NCBI GenBank assembly: GCA_016745215.1
Contig: CP050890.1
Location: forward strand, 4,216,001 to 4,280,000
DNA from: Thiohalocapsa sp. PB-PSB1
Lineage (GTDB): Bacteria > Pseudomonadota > Gammaproteobacteria > Chromatiales > Chromatiaceae
DNA: 64,000 nucleotides
Direction: 5' to 3'
The notes beneath the pieces are model-generated. The model made no database searches, had not been told where the DNA came from, and saw only the letters and a program-made list of their open reading frames with translations. Numbering within the stretch: the stretch's first letter is position 1; every line of letters starts with the position of its first letter. Position numbers and translations under genes: made by a program. Of this stretch, positions 42,128-51,106 are shown piece by piece.

Positions 42128-42389
42128 GATCCGATTGCGGTCGCGGCTAGGAAAACCGGCAAACGTCAACTTTAATTGACACAAGATTCCAAAAAATATG
42201 TCAATCCAGCTTCACACATTATCAAAATGGTTTACACTAGGCTGAGGTTCGTTACGCCGATGGTCCTCCCGCGTCTGCGCCGACCCGAACCTTAACTCTC
42301 CGGCGCATACGCATTGGCGCCCGCCCTTCGCGATCCGGCGGACGCTGAGACCCTCGGCATCACCCTCTCGCCCCGTTGGAGGCCAAGCC

Positions 42390-43025
42390 GTGTCCGAAGA
42401 TGCAAACGCCATATCGGCAAAAACCAAGGGCCAAAACAGCCCTCTACTGATTTCATTGCTTCCCTTTGTAGTCCTGTTCGGCGCCACCCTCGTCCTGTTC
42501 TGGCTCAGTCAGGGGGATATGGAAGGAACCTACAAATATTGGGAGTTCTTTGTCCCAGTCGTCGCCGTGATCTCGCTGGTTTCCGGTTGGGGGCAGGCGT
42601 ACATTTCAGGTAAGGGGCGACTCTGGTACCTAGTTAAACAATGTATTCATTGGGGCCTGTTGATCGGCCTGATCTATATTTTCAATACCCAGGGAATACG
42701 CGATACGCTGAGCACCCAGCAGTACGTCGCTATCATACTCTATCTGCTGGCCTTAACGGCGCTGATCACTGCCGTTCAAATGGACTTCAAGCTGGTGTTT
42801 TTCGGTATTTTTCTGCTGTTTTGCGCCTATGTGATCATGGTACCGGACAATAACCCGACATTACTCGGGATTGGCAATCTGCTCAATATCTCTGACCCGC
42901 AAAGCAAACCTCTGATCGTCGCCAGCGCGCTGGCTGCGATAGGGTTCGTCGCAAGCCTGTTCCTCCTCATCATGTTCCGCGGCGCCATGACCAGCAAGCG
43001 CCTGGCCAATCAGCGCGCAGCATAA
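42390..43025 (+). CDS. Integral membrane protein of unknown function
   Basis: 211 residues from a GTG at 42390 preceded by TGGAGG. Six hydrophobic segments are visible: ISLLPFVVLFGATLVLFWL, YWEFFVPVVAVISLVSGW, CIHWGLLIGLIYIF, YVAIILYLLALTALITAV, LVFFGIFLLFCAYVIMV and LIVASALAAIGFVASLFLLI. I do not recognise a family motif. It stands alone between the permease and mepA with gaps over 250 bp each, so it probably has its own promoter in 42128-42389, where no other feature is seen. Confidence 0.85.
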   Translation: MSEDANAISAKTKGQNSPLLISLLPFVVLFGATLVLFWLSQGDMEGTYKYWEFFVPVVAVISLVSGWGQAYISGKGRLWYLVKQCIHWGLLIGLIYIFNTQGIRDTLSTQQYVAIILYLLALTALITAVQMDFKLVFFGIFLLFCAYVIMVPDNNPTLLGIGNLLNISDPQSKPLIVASALAAIGFVASLFLLIMFRGAMTSKRLANQRAA

Positions 43026-43449
43026 GATGGTTGCCGGAAGCAAAGCTTACGGATGGAGCAGGATTGATGCCTACTTTTTAAGGCGGGCTGCGCGCGCAAT
43101 GCCTGCATTGTGAGCGCCGGCCCGCCGCCAGAGGTAAGCGTCAAGACAAGTCAGACCGAGAACAAAGTTGGCAGAAATCGCCCAAGCCCGAATTGCATAC
43201 CAATAGACGGATTCCGAAGCACCACAAGGACGTGGTCGATGCCCGTCCGGCAATCTCGTGTCGAGCGCAGCGGCAGCCCCGCCTGCCCCTGACCTACAGT
43301 GCTTGAATCTAATTCTTAGTAAGACCATCCTCCTCAATCCGTTTTGCAGGACTTTAAACACGCGCGCGGTGCACATTGCATCCGCAATTGGCGATAGACT
43401 GGCCATTTCCACAGATCAACCAGGCGCCAGCCGCCGTATTGGGAAACTC

Positions 43450-44301
43450 ATGAGAACATCAACCTCGCCACGCATTCTGGCTGGCATCAGCATCATCCTG
43501 CTGCTCGGCCTGGGCACCATGGCTGTCGCCGCCGAAACTCCCTGGTCGCGCATCAAGACCGTCGCCCAGGGCATGCCGGTGGTCATCGGCGGCCCTTCGA
43601 ACGGCTGTATCCAAGGTGCGCAGGCGCTGCCTGCATCCGGCATTGGCTATGTCAGCATCCGCCGCCAGCGCAATCGCTATTATGGCCACCCGCAGACCAA
43701 TGCGTTAATCCGCAAACTTGGCAAGGCAATGGACCGACGTAATGGAAAATTGATCATGGTCGGTGACCTGGCCCAACCTCGGGGTGGGCGCATGTCCTCG
43801 TCCCACGTCAGCCATCAAAACGGGCTGGATGTGGACATTTGGTTGACGCTGGCGGATTCACCGGCACAGGCCGTTCGTGATACGCCGGAGCGGCGCGACC
43901 CACCCAGCATGCTCGGCACCGGCGCGCTGGGCTTGAATGACAACTGGGGACCGGACCAATTGTTCCTGATGCGCATGGCTGCCGAGCATCCATCCGTGGA
44001 CCGCATCCTGGTCAATCCCAGCATCAAGCGCGCTCTATGCCAACAACAAGGCAATGCCGATTGGCTGCGAAAGCTGAGGCCCTGGTGGGGCCACGACGCA
44101 CACATGCATGTGCGCTTGAAGTGCCCCAAGGACAGCCCTGCCTGCAAACAGCAGGCACCGATTGCAAGAGGCAGCGGCTGCGGCGCGGAACTTGCCTGGT
44201 GGTTCAGTTCGGAGGCCAGGTCACCGAAGAAATCGTCCGCTCGGCCCAAAGCACGGCGACAGCCTCCTGCTGCTTGTCAAACCCTGCTGCAGCGATCCTG
44301 A
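43450..44301 (+). CDS. mepA: MepA penicillin-insensitive murein endopeptidase
   Basis: 283 residues from the ATG at 43450, which gives a clear signal peptide (RILAGISIILLLGLGTMAVAA). Peptidase M74/LAS metallopeptidase motifs: SSSHVSHQNGLDVDIWL (zinc ligands H119 or H122 and D127/D129) and WWGHDAHMHVRLKCP near the C-terminus. MepA cleaves D-Ala-mDAP (and mDAP-mDAP) cross-links in the periplasm. Length matches the E. coli protein (about 274). The open frame before 43450 is not supported. It is a single gene, convergent with 44372-44800. Confidence 0.93.
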   Translation: MRTSTSPRILAGISIILLLGLGTMAVAAETPWSRIKTVAQGMPVVIGGPSNGCIQGAQALPASGIGYVSIRRQRNRYYGHPQTNALIRKLGKAMDRRNGKLIMVGDLAQPRGGRMSSSHVSHQNGLDVDIWLTLADSPAQAVRDTPERRDPPSMLGTGALGLNDNWGPDQLFLMRMAAEHPSVDRILVNPSIKRALCQQQGNADWLRKLRPWWGHDAHMHVRLKCPKDSPACKQQAPIARGSGCGAELAWWFSSEARSPKKSSARPKARRQPPAACQTLLQRS

Positions 44302-44371
44302 GGCGATTCTGGTCGGGCTGATTCTGGTCGGACTGTGGAGCGGCTCGCTGTCCGGCGACCAATTGAGCCGA

Positions 44372-44800
44372 TCAACTCGCCTTCATCGCGCGCTGCAATA
44401 CCCCCTCCATGGTGGCATCGTCCACCGGCAGCGGCAATGCTGCAAAGATGGGAAACCGCGCCCTCATCGCATCGAGCTTATGCTGATGCTCAGGCTGATA
44501 GATACAGACCACGCGGATCTCGGGGTGGCGCTGTAGTTTGGCCATCAAGGTCTCCAGATTGCTGCTGCGATCGCGGAAATCGGACTGAAAGTTGTACTCG
44601 GCGACAATGACGTCCGGTAGCCGCTTTTTTAGTGACGCCTGCGCCTTGCGCTGGGAGCTGACCAGTTCTGCGTCGAAACCGAGCCGCCGATAGAGCGGCA
44701 GGAAGTTAGGATAGCCGCCAAGCTCAATAATGCCGAGCAAACGCGGAGCGTCCGTTGTGGTCCGATGAGTCATCAGGGTTGATTCGTTGGGCTGATTCAC
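44372..44800 (-). CDS. Small receiver-like protein of unknown function
   Basis: 142 residues from 44800, or 133 from the ATG at 44773 (MTHRTTTDAPRLLGI). The order of strands and helices, IIELGGYPNFLPLYRRLGFD, then LPDVIVAEYNF, EIRVVCIYQP and FAALPLPVD, is like a receiver/CheY fold. The acidic pocket is only partly kept (E in AEYNF at the usual Asp position), so phosphorylation is doubtful. It follows the dioxygenase gene at 44849 on the same strand, with a 48-bp gap made of small repeats, and may be co-transcribed. Confidence 0.7.
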   Translation of the reverse strand: MNQPNESTLMTHRTTTDAPRLLGIIELGGYPNFLPLYRRLGFDAELVSSQRKAQASLKKRLPDVIVAEYNFQSDFRDRSSNLETLMAKLQRHPEIRVVCIYQPEHQHKLDAMRARFPIFAALPLPVDDATMEGVLQRAMKAS

Positions 44801-44808
44801 TGGATTGG

Positions 44809-44848
44809 TTCAATGGGCTGGTTCAATGGGCTGGCTCACAGGGTTGGC
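44809..44848. repeat. Short 13-bp tandem repeat between two genes
   Basis: GGTTCAATGGGCT occurs twice in a row and then as GGCTCACAGGGTT and GGCTCATG. It fills the space between the stop of the dioxygenase gene and the start of the next gene, and may set the spacing or the start region of the latter. Confidence 0.65.
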
Positions 44849-45463
44849 TCATGCAAACACGATCCAGGTGGTGGCAATGTACTTGACCCCGGACTCCAAG
44901 CGCGCGGCGCGGTGTTCGTGGGTCCAAAACGGTGGAAACAGCAAGAGCTTGCCACGCCGTGGCTGGACGCTGATGTCCTGATACAGGAACTGGGTGTCGC
45001 CGCCCGGTCCAGGCACATCGTTCAGATACCAGATTGCCACCAATTGTCGCTGGCTCAGCTCATGGCTGCCGCCGTCGATGTGCCAGTGATAAAATTGCCC
45101 CGGTAGGTAACGCTGCACCTGGTAGCCCAGATCCTTGAACGGGCCTTTGAAATAGGGGAATGTCTCTCGAAACTCGCGCATCGCAACGACCAATGAGCGA
45201 AACAACATGGTATCGACGTCTTTCCAATCCGGCTTATTGCTGACCACCAGGTCCATGGTCTGCTTGATGGAGGTATCCTGTTCGCGCAGTTGACCGACTC
45301 GCCCGGCATATTGCTGTTGTGGATTGGCCTCGAAGCGCGCGATGACCTCGTCGCAGAAACTCGGCGGCAGTGCGTTGGCACGCTCGAATATAAAGCTGCC
45401 AGGACGCAATTCGCGAATGCTGTGCAGCGGAGGGATAATGCGCTCGGCGTCGACTGCGGACAT
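44849..45463 (-). CDS. 2-oxoglutarate/Fe(II) oxygenase, prolyl-4-hydroxylase type
   Basis: 204 residues. The double-stranded beta-helix motif HWHIDGG gives H128 and D130; WTHEHR gives the distal histidine (H182 or H184); K194 in GVKYIATTW would bind 2-oxoglutarate. QRYLPGQFYHWHIDGG followed by LVAIWYLNDVPGPGGDTQFL is typical of P4H-like oxygenases. The substrate is unknown; related bacterial enzymes modify proteins or small molecules. It is the second such oxygenase in the window, of a different subfamily from 38887-39561. The ATG at 45463 is 84 bp after the gene at 45548. Confidence 0.9.
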   Translation of the reverse strand: MSAVDAERIIPPLHSIRELRPGSFIFERANALPPSFCDEVIARFEANPQQQYAGRVGQLREQDTSIKQTMDLVVSNKPDWKDVDTMLFRSLVVAMREFRETFPYFKGPFKDLGYQVQRYLPGQFYHWHIDGGSHELSQRQLVAIWYLNDVPGPGGDTQFLYQDISVQPRRGKLLLFPPFWTHEHRAARLESGVKYIATTWIVFA

Positions 45464-45547
45464 AGGCTTCTGGGTAGGATCAGATCAAATCCTGCTGATT
45501 GTCGGGGGCTTGGGGTCGTGAGTCAACCGCCGTGCGTGATGGCCTCG

Positions 45548-46615
45548 CTACAGAGGATTCTGCTCGATCAAATCGCGAATCATCGGCGCCGCACCGCTCC
45601 CGTGTGTACGATGCAGTCCGATCATCTGCCGACCAAGACGCTGCCAATGCGCACGGCCAAGCTTTGCCAGGTCGCGCAATGCGGTATTGTCGTGATGCTG
45701 GCGCCAAGTCTGATAGAAGCTCTCCAGTTTGGGGAAGATCTTAGCGCGCATAGGGCTTAGATTGCCAATATAGAAGTGCAATGCCGCGCAGCCGGTGGCC
45801 ATGTCGGCGGCAAGCCTGTCACCGATCCCGGGCAAGGTCACCAAGCAATCGGCTAGATGGTCACGCACGGCCCGCGCCATCAATTCGGCCGGAGTCTGGA
45901 TGAGATCCAACAGCATTGCATTCCATGCAGCGTTGTCCAAGATGTTGCCGGCCAAGTACTCACCCTGCTCGTGCAATAACGTATTATCGATTTCGCAATC
46001 GGTCATGGCGGTGAGCGAGCCTTCCAGATCGGCGTCGAAATCATAGCAGGCAAAGGCCTGTCCAAGAGCATTGTCCGGGCGGTTCCAGCGCCAGCTCTCC
46101 AACTTTTCCCAAAGCACGCGACGCAGAGATTCGCGGCGTAAAAAAATCTGATCCCCGAGCGACATCGCGGGCGGCGCGGTGAGGTCGCGGGCATATTCAG
46201 CAGCAGCCACGTAGACCGAATAGCCGCCGATTCGGGTGCGCCTTTCCAACCTGCCGAGAAAGAAGTGCGGCTTGGCGCGCTGGCCAAGACCGCTGCTGTA
46301 AACTAGGCCATGCGGGGCAAGAGCCTGGTTGATCGCATTGGCGTCGTAGGGATCGTACTCCTGTTCAGCAATGCAAAGCGACTGCCAGTCGGCATCTTCC
46401 AGCGCTTCCCAGAGCTGCTCACGGGCCTGGAGCCAATTGCCCACCGCGTCCTTCTCCAACGCTGCGCCATAGGGTAGACGCTGCTCCCAGCGGTAGTATT
46501 CGCGCATCTTCATCAGATAGACGCAAAGTGAATAGTCGGCGCCATGGCGGGCGTCGGAGATGTCACAGTTGTGCTGGACCGCATTGACCAAAATATTCAA
46601 TTGCTGTTGATTCAT
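45548..46615 (-). CDS. Sfum_1244-family protein
   Basis: 355 residues from the ATG at 46615 (MNQQQLNILVNAVQHNCDIS). The longer frame to 46795 overlaps the divergent gene and is not supported. NCDISDARHGADYSLCVYLM and KMREYYRWEQRLPYG are hallmarks of a family named after Sfum_1244 of Syntrophobacter (recalled, not searched). Function is unknown. The protein is soluble, without a signal peptide. It starts 64 bp from a divergent gene (46680) that often accompanies it, as far as I recall. Confidence 0.8.
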   Translation of the reverse strand: MNQQQLNILVNAVQHNCDISDARHGADYSLCVYLMKMREYYRWEQRLPYGAALEKDAVGNWLQAREQLWEALEDADWQSLCIAEQEYDPYDANAINQALAPHGLVYSSGLGQRAKPHFFLGRLERRTRIGGYSVYVAAAEYARDLTAPPAMSLGDQIFLRRESLRRVLWEKLESWRWNRPDNALGQAFACYDFDADLEGSLTAMTDCEIDNTLLHEQGEYLAGNILDNAAWNAMLLDLIQTPAELMARAVRDHLADCLVTLPGIGDRLAADMATGCAALHFYIGNLSPMRAKIFPKLESFYQTWRQHHDNTALRDLAKLGRAHWQRLGRQMIGLHRTHGSGAAPMIRDLIEQNPL

Positions 46616-46679
46616 CACCAGGATCTCGAATCTCAAAACTTTCCGAAAGACACAACCACACAATAGGAGGCCATATGTC

Positions 46680-47234
46680 ATGGCGCTACGCATCAAGAGC
46701 CACTGGTGGAACGACGAAAGCGAACGCTCGATGCCGGAAATCGGCAGCGCACTGGCCTTCATTGCCTGGCGCATCTCGATGGACAAGGCCATCACACTGC
46801 ACTGCGAGCGCTTCGTCTACCGTGACGATGCACAACGTCTGTTGGTGATACAGGAATATCTGATCTTCCTGATCCAGATCGCCGATCGCCTATCCCACGA
46901 TCTGTTCGCTGACCAGCAGCGTCGACAACTGATTACCTCATTTGCAAAGAAGTGCTTCGAACATGTACAGGATAACAGCCAGGATCTACTCGGGCCGGGC
47001 GAGCATGGCAGTCTGTTCATTACCCGGCTTAATGAGCGTTCCGCCGAATATGCAGAATTTCAACTTGACGACGATGGACCTACCTACCCGTTCCTGCGGC
47101 ATCTCGGCTATGAAATTCAAACCCTGATGGGAGACGAGCAAGAAAATCGCTGGATTATCGACCAGGTTATGGACAAAGACGGATGGGACGCCTACAAACG
47201 TTTCGCCAAAGCGTTCCGCGACCTATTTGAATGA
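46680..47234 (+). CDS. Conserved protein, divergent partner of Sfum_1244
   Basis: 184 residues. A perfect AGGAGG at 46665-46670 lies 9 nt before the ATG. An ATG at 46675 is in another frame and leads to no protein. MALRIKSHWWNDESERSMPE, then FVYRDDAQRLLVIQEYLIFL and RLSHDLFADQQRRQLITSFA, is a soluble, helix-rich protein. I do not know its function. The shared 64-bp intergenic region with the Sfum_1244 gene suggests joint regulation. Confidence 0.85.
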   Translation: MALRIKSHWWNDESERSMPEIGSALAFIAWRISMDKAITLHCERFVYRDDAQRLLVIQEYLIFLIQIADRLSHDLFADQQRRQLITSFAKKCFEHVQDNSQDLLGPGEHGSLFITRLNERSAEYAEFQLDDDGPTYPFLRHLGYEIQTLMGDEQENRWIIDQVMDKDGWDAYKRFAKAFRDLFE

Positions 47235-47654
47235 GGCTGTTTCTATCCACTGGCCTGGCATCTGCCTTGTCTTGACGACTGCTTTTCCCACAGGGCCAGC
47301 ATTCACATGGTCTAAGATGCTCGTCCGCTACTCCTGAAAGCATCGTCTTGACCAGTCCTCGATCATCCACCGACGGGATCAGCATTCGGCTATTGCAAGA
47401 TCCGACGGAGTGAGCCGGATTGTCCTATCCGTCTTTTCCTATCCGCTATACTTCGCGAGGACGAATCTTTTTAGCCGTGCGCGCGAGCGCTGGAGTTGCA
47501 CCAGGATGTTCTCTCTCGATATCTCCGTCAGTACCTGCCCGGTTATTGAACTTCCAGGTTTTGGTTTACACATGCTTCTAATCCATCCACATGGGGGTGC
47601 AACCCCTGCTGCAGTAATGGCTTTCACGCTTGGCATATTCTATGGATAGGCCGC
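47235..47654. other. Intergenic region, nothing firm
   Basis: No convincing gene or RNA. A 79-codon GTG frame at 47410-47649 lacks a ribosome site and a recognisable pattern. The region should hold the promoter of the glycosyltransferase gene at 47655. Confidence 0.4.
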
Positions 47655-48650
47655 GTGAAGCCGCACGCATATGACAGTGTTTGCGTTGTCACCGTTACCT
47701 ACGGTCAGCGCGGCCATCTGCTGGGCCAGGTAGTGAGCGCCTTGGAAGATGAGGGCGTAACACGCCTGGTAATCGTTGACAATGGTTGCGACTGGAATAT
47801 CGCAGCATGGTCGCGCGAGTTTCCCAGTATCGACATCGATGTCTTGCAACTGCCTGAGAATATCGGATCGGCGGGGGGGTTTAAAGCGGGCATTGAGCGC
47901 GGACTGGAACTCGGCGCAACCTTGGTGTGGCTGCTGGACGATGACAATCGACCGGAACCCGGTGCCTTGGGTTCCTTGTTACAACAGTATGAGCAGCTGC
48001 AAGGGAAGTATGATACCTCTGCGCTCGCCGTGTGTTCTTTTCGTGTAAAGATTCAGCAGCATTTATTGTCCACTTGGCGCGAAGACCAGTATGGTAAGTT
48101 TTTTCGCGTTAATATTCGCGATCTTACGCGTCGTTTGCGTTTACGTTTCCTGCCTGGCACTGTAGAGCAGACAACGGATGAAGTAATTCCCCGTGCGCAC
48201 GCTCCGTACGGTGGTCTGCTGTTGCATCGCGCAGTAGTCGAGCGTATTGGGTATCCAAACGAGGAGTTTGTCGTGTACTCGGATGATTTAGAGTACACAG
48301 AACGGCTGACAGCATCCGGAGGATATCTAGGGGTTGTTCTCAGGTCTCGCATTCAAGACCTTGAACCGCCGGGCCATGACAAACGTCTCGAGCGTAAAAT
48401 AGTCTTTCCAACCCTGAGCAAGGGCGATGATTTAACCGTTTTTTATGCCGCACGCAATCACGCTTACCTCGATTATCGGAGTGGTGCAAAGAGTAAGCTT
48501 TACCCGGTGAACCGTAGTCTATATCTTGCGCTACTCTTTATTGTGGCGCTGTTGCGGGGGCGGTTGCACCGATTTCGACTGATTATAAGTGCGATAAGGG
48601 ATGGAGAGTCCGGTCGACTTGGGAGAATAGATTCAGGGCGTTTTGTATAG
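47655..48650 (+). CDS. Family 2 glycosyltransferase
   Basis: 331 residues from a GTG at 47655. The GT-A fold signatures are present: VCVVTVTYGQRGHLLGQVV at the start, IVDNGCDW, NIGSAGGFKAGIERGLELGA and the metal-binding LLDDDNRPEPG. Later VYSDDLEYTERLTASGG fits the acceptor-base region. NIGSAGGF/DDD-type enzymes are often galactofuranosyl- or rhamnosyltransferases. It stands alone, bordered by repeats at 48678, so it may be a detached glycan gene. Slightly lower GC than its neighbours. Confidence 0.9.
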   Translation: MKPHAYDSVCVVTVTYGQRGHLLGQVVSALEDEGVTRLVIVDNGCDWNIAAWSREFPSIDIDVLQLPENIGSAGGFKAGIERGLELGATLVWLLDDDNRPEPGALGSLLQQYEQLQGKYDTSALAVCSFRVKIQQHLLSTWREDQYGKFFRVNIRDLTRRLRLRFLPGTVEQTTDEVIPRAHAPYGGLLLHRAVVERIGYPNEEFVVYSDDLEYTERLTASGGYLGVVLRSRIQDLEPPGHDKRLERKIVFPTLSKGDDLTVFYAARNHAYLDYRSGAKSKLYPVNRSLYLALLFIVALLRGRLHRFRLIISAIRDGESGRLGRIDSGRFV

Positions 48651-48677
48651 GTGGTTTGTCACGTACTGCATGAATTA

Positions 48678-48800
48678 GGCGATCGCCGGAGAGAAACACA
48701 TCAACTGGGGCGCGCCGGATTCTCGTTCGCCTTCGCGGAAGCAGCGACTCGCCCATGGTCCCTCTATGGGCGGGTTGCCGCGATGTCGAGGCCGGACGAG
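48678..48800. repeat. MITE-like palindrome, split by an inserted element
   Basis: The left arm GGCGATCGCCGGAGAGAAAC plus ACATCAACTGG matches the arm sequence of the copies at 35417, 62161 and 63231. Its other arm is not adjacent but lies at 49231-49272 (CGAGAAGACAAGCCGGGTGG then TCTGTTTCTCCACAGAAATCGCC). The two halves meet at CGAG on both sides of the element 48801-49230, so the palindrome was interrupted by an insertion. Confidence 0.75.
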
Positions 48801-49230
48801 TAAGGGCTGCTGCCTGCATAGAATGTTCAGCTATTCAACCAGAATGAAGTTTGATTCATATTCTTTGCAGGCAGCGCCCAGTAAGCATCCGCCCAGTAAA
48901 TATCGGCCCGGTAAACATCAGGTTTCTCACGCCCTGATGTCATGTCTTTTCGATCCCAATTCCAGTTCCGATCCCAGTCCCGATCAAGTCGCGCTGAGCG
49001 AGTTACACCCTGGGATATCTTCAGTTCATTTGTCGAGAAGACAGCGGTCTACAGCCTTTCTCCCGGGAAAGGCGCAGCGCTTGCGTCCAATCCGTTGGCA
49101 TCATTTGCCGGTCGCCCGCAAGCGGGCTCCTACGGCTGGTATAGGTCCGCTTGCGGGCGAGGCGCCTTGGCCCCTCTGCGCACTCTGCGTCTCTGCGCTG
49201 AATTCTAAAATTCTTTAAAGGCAGCAACCA
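48801..49230. mobile_element. TIR-bounded repeat element inserted in a MITE
   Basis: The left end GGGCTGCTGCCTGC (48804-48817) and the right end, complement of AAAGGCAGCAACCA (49217-49230), are imperfect inverted repeats like those of 33513-34561. The interior repeats the same order: TGTTCAGCTATTCAACCAG, a GATCCC-rich segment near 48951-48987, then one CCGGGAAAGG unit (from 49063) with CCCGCAAGCGGGCTCCTAC and CTCTGCGCACTCTGCGTCTC. Only one unit here, four in the larger relative. The 4-bp CGAG on both sides may be a target-site duplication. No transposase. Confidence 0.65.
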
Positions 49231-49314
49231 CGAGAAGACAAGCCGGGTGGTCTGTTTCTCCACAGAAATCGCCCAGATCGTCGCTCTGAAGACAGCGCTT
49301 GCAGGCGTAGGGTT

Positions 49315-50259
49315 TCAAACAGCCTTCGAAGCCAGAGCCCGAACCGGAGGTGGGGCGCGACGAGACAATAAAATTCCAGCAAGAATACAGCACAGCCCGA
49401 TAAGATGCGCCAACGTGGGTTGTTCGTCTAGAAATAATACACCGATGCCGACAGCCCAAAGCGGAATCAAATAGTTCAATTGGGATGTAAAAGCTGGTCC
49501 AGCCGACTGGATTAGCCGAAAGTAGACAATTAATGCTAGCGCCGTTGACATTAAGCCTAGAAATAAAATGGCAATAATGACCGATGCTGACAGTGTTACT
49601 GTTTCCACCCGACCGGCAGCGATCCCCCCAGGTAACGATAACAATGCCGCGAGCACAACCACCGCTGTGGCTGTCGACAGCGCATCGCTGGCCGGACGCA
49701 GCCGCGCTAGAATGGAGGAAACCCCATAGCAAAGGGCGCCACCAAGCACAGCCAACATCGGTAATATGGGCGCCCGTTCGCCACCAGCGGCGAGCAGTGC
49801 GTCGGGGCCGATCAACACCACAACACCAATGAAACCCAGTATGAAACCGCTCACTCGATAGAATGTTAATTGCTCGCCCGGAACAAATAAATGCGCCAGC
49901 CCAAGGGTCGCGAGCGGCATTGCCGACATTAAAATACCGGCCAGACCGCTATCGATGAACTGCTGTCCCCAGGTGATCAACGAAAACGGCAGCAGATTGC
50001 CCACCAGGGCGATGAGAATGAAAAAAAGCCACAGTCGCGCATCGAATGGAATGCGCTTTGATAATACGACAGCCAGTGGCACCAGGATCAGCGCGGCAAT
50101 CGCGAGACGAGCGCTGACAATGGTCTGCATTGGTAGCGCTGTGGTGGCGATTTTCGTGAATAAAAAGGCGGAACCCCACATCAGCATTAATGTGAGTAGG
50201 CTAAGCCAATCGGTTAATTCCCGGCGTACATTGGTCATCAGGCTTGTGGTCAACTCCAC
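49315..50259 (-). CDS. EamA/DMT-family transporter
   Basis: 314 residues from a GTG at 50259, or 307 from the ATG at 50238. About ten membrane segments and two EamA repeats are visible: WLSLLTLMLMWGSAFLFTKI with SARLAIAALILVPLAVV, and PMLAVLGGALCYGVSSILAR with LIGLCCILAGILL. These proteins export or import small metabolites such as amino acids; the substrate cannot be told. Single gene. The downstream side is the repeat region 48651-49314. Confidence 0.92.
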   Translation of the reverse strand: MELTTSLMTNVRRELTDWLSLLTLMLMWGSAFLFTKIATTALPMQTIVSARLAIAALILVPLAVVLSKRIPFDARLWLFFILIALVGNLLPFSLITWGQQFIDSGLAGILMSAMPLATLGLAHLFVPGEQLTFYRVSGFILGFIGVVVLIGPDALLAAGGERAPILPMLAVLGGALCYGVSSILARLRPASDALSTATAVVVLAALLSLPGGIAAGRVETVTLSASVIIAILFLGLMSTALALIVYFRLIQSAGPAFTSQLNYLIPLWAVGIGVLFLDEQPTLAHLIGLCCILAGILLSRRAPPPVRALASKAV

Positions 50260-50362
50260 GGCGATGAATGCAATTTAACTGAGTAAGTGTATATTGGGCC
50301 AAAGATCTGGACTCAACAGCCGGCTCTGATCATTATCCGACCCACCTCGTTTAGGCATCGAG

Positions 50363-50440
50363 TAGTCAGTGGGTGCAACCCGCCCAGCGCCACTGGATCG
50401 GGATCGGGATCGAAAAGGCATGTCATCAGGGCACGAGAAA
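50363..50440. repeat. Solo GGGATC-type element
   Basis: GTGGGTGCAACCCGCCCAGC, then GGATCGGGATCGGGATCG, then AAAAGGCATGTCATCAGGGC. It is the opposite-strand form of segments inside 33513-34561 and 48801-49230. The rest of 50260-50660 shows no gene. Confidence 0.6.
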
Positions 50441-50660
50441 TTGGAATCCTCTATCCTCAGCTTTATTGTTGCTCTCATCCTGAGGCCTTGCTCATAAGCT
50501 CAGTCAAGACTTAGGGCTAGCCTTGAGCGTCCCAGTATTTTAACTTTAAAACCAACTTCTTACGGAAAAGCCCCACGCACCCGCTCGTCAGTTGATCGGA
50601 ATTATGAACAAGGCCCATCCTGACTGCCGAGTGTGCGCTTTGCACCCTAGCACCTCCATG

Positions 50661-51020
50661 CTAATGCACTAATTTGCTATGATCGATCAACACGAGTTGA
50701 CATGACGTACAACGCCACGCCATATTCGCCGCTGGCCGAAAGCGCAGGCTGATGGTATTCGGCAGAGCGGCGGTGATCAGGGCAAAGCTGCCAGGGCGCC
50801 CCGCTGTGCGCTCTGACCAGATCGCGCCCTTGCCCATCAATACCCAGCCCTGTTGCATCGGAATACCACATTGGACGCAGGTATAATTGCGTTCTTGCCA
50901 GAGCGTTTGGTTTTCAGGGATGGAGCGATGGTGGCGAGCAACCCACCACAGCAGCAGCACCAGCAGCAGACCGATTGCGGCCAGGCCAGTCAAAATATCG
51001 ATCGTCAGAGATGTATCCAC
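50661..51020 (-). CDS. Membrane-anchored zinc-ribbon-like protein
   Basis: 119 residues from a GTG at 51020. One N-terminal membrane segment (ILTGLAAIGLLLVLLLWWV) is followed by two CxxC pairs, YTCVQCG and WRCTSCQ, about 55 residues apart, suggesting a zinc ribbon. Between them RFRPAANMAW and the WVLMGKGAIWSE part are not familiar. No function assigned. It is divergent from the ATPase subunit E gene (86 bp apart). Confidence 0.75.
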   Translation of the reverse strand: MDTSLTIDILTGLAAIGLLLVLLLWWVARHHRSIPENQTLWQERNYTCVQCGIPMQQGWVLMGKGAIWSERTAGRPGSFALITAALPNTISLRFRPAANMAWRCTSCQLVLIDHSKLVH

Positions 51021-51106
51021 AGTGCAGCCCTCGAATTCAATGTCATTCCATCGTAGGATGTCAGGGTTAGGACTCTCAACCCTTGCGCTAAACCGAGACG
51101 ATTCCC

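Noticed and set aside
47410..47649. Small 79-codon gene before the GT2 gene
   Set aside because: GTG start without a Shine-Dalgarno sequence and no recognisable pattern.
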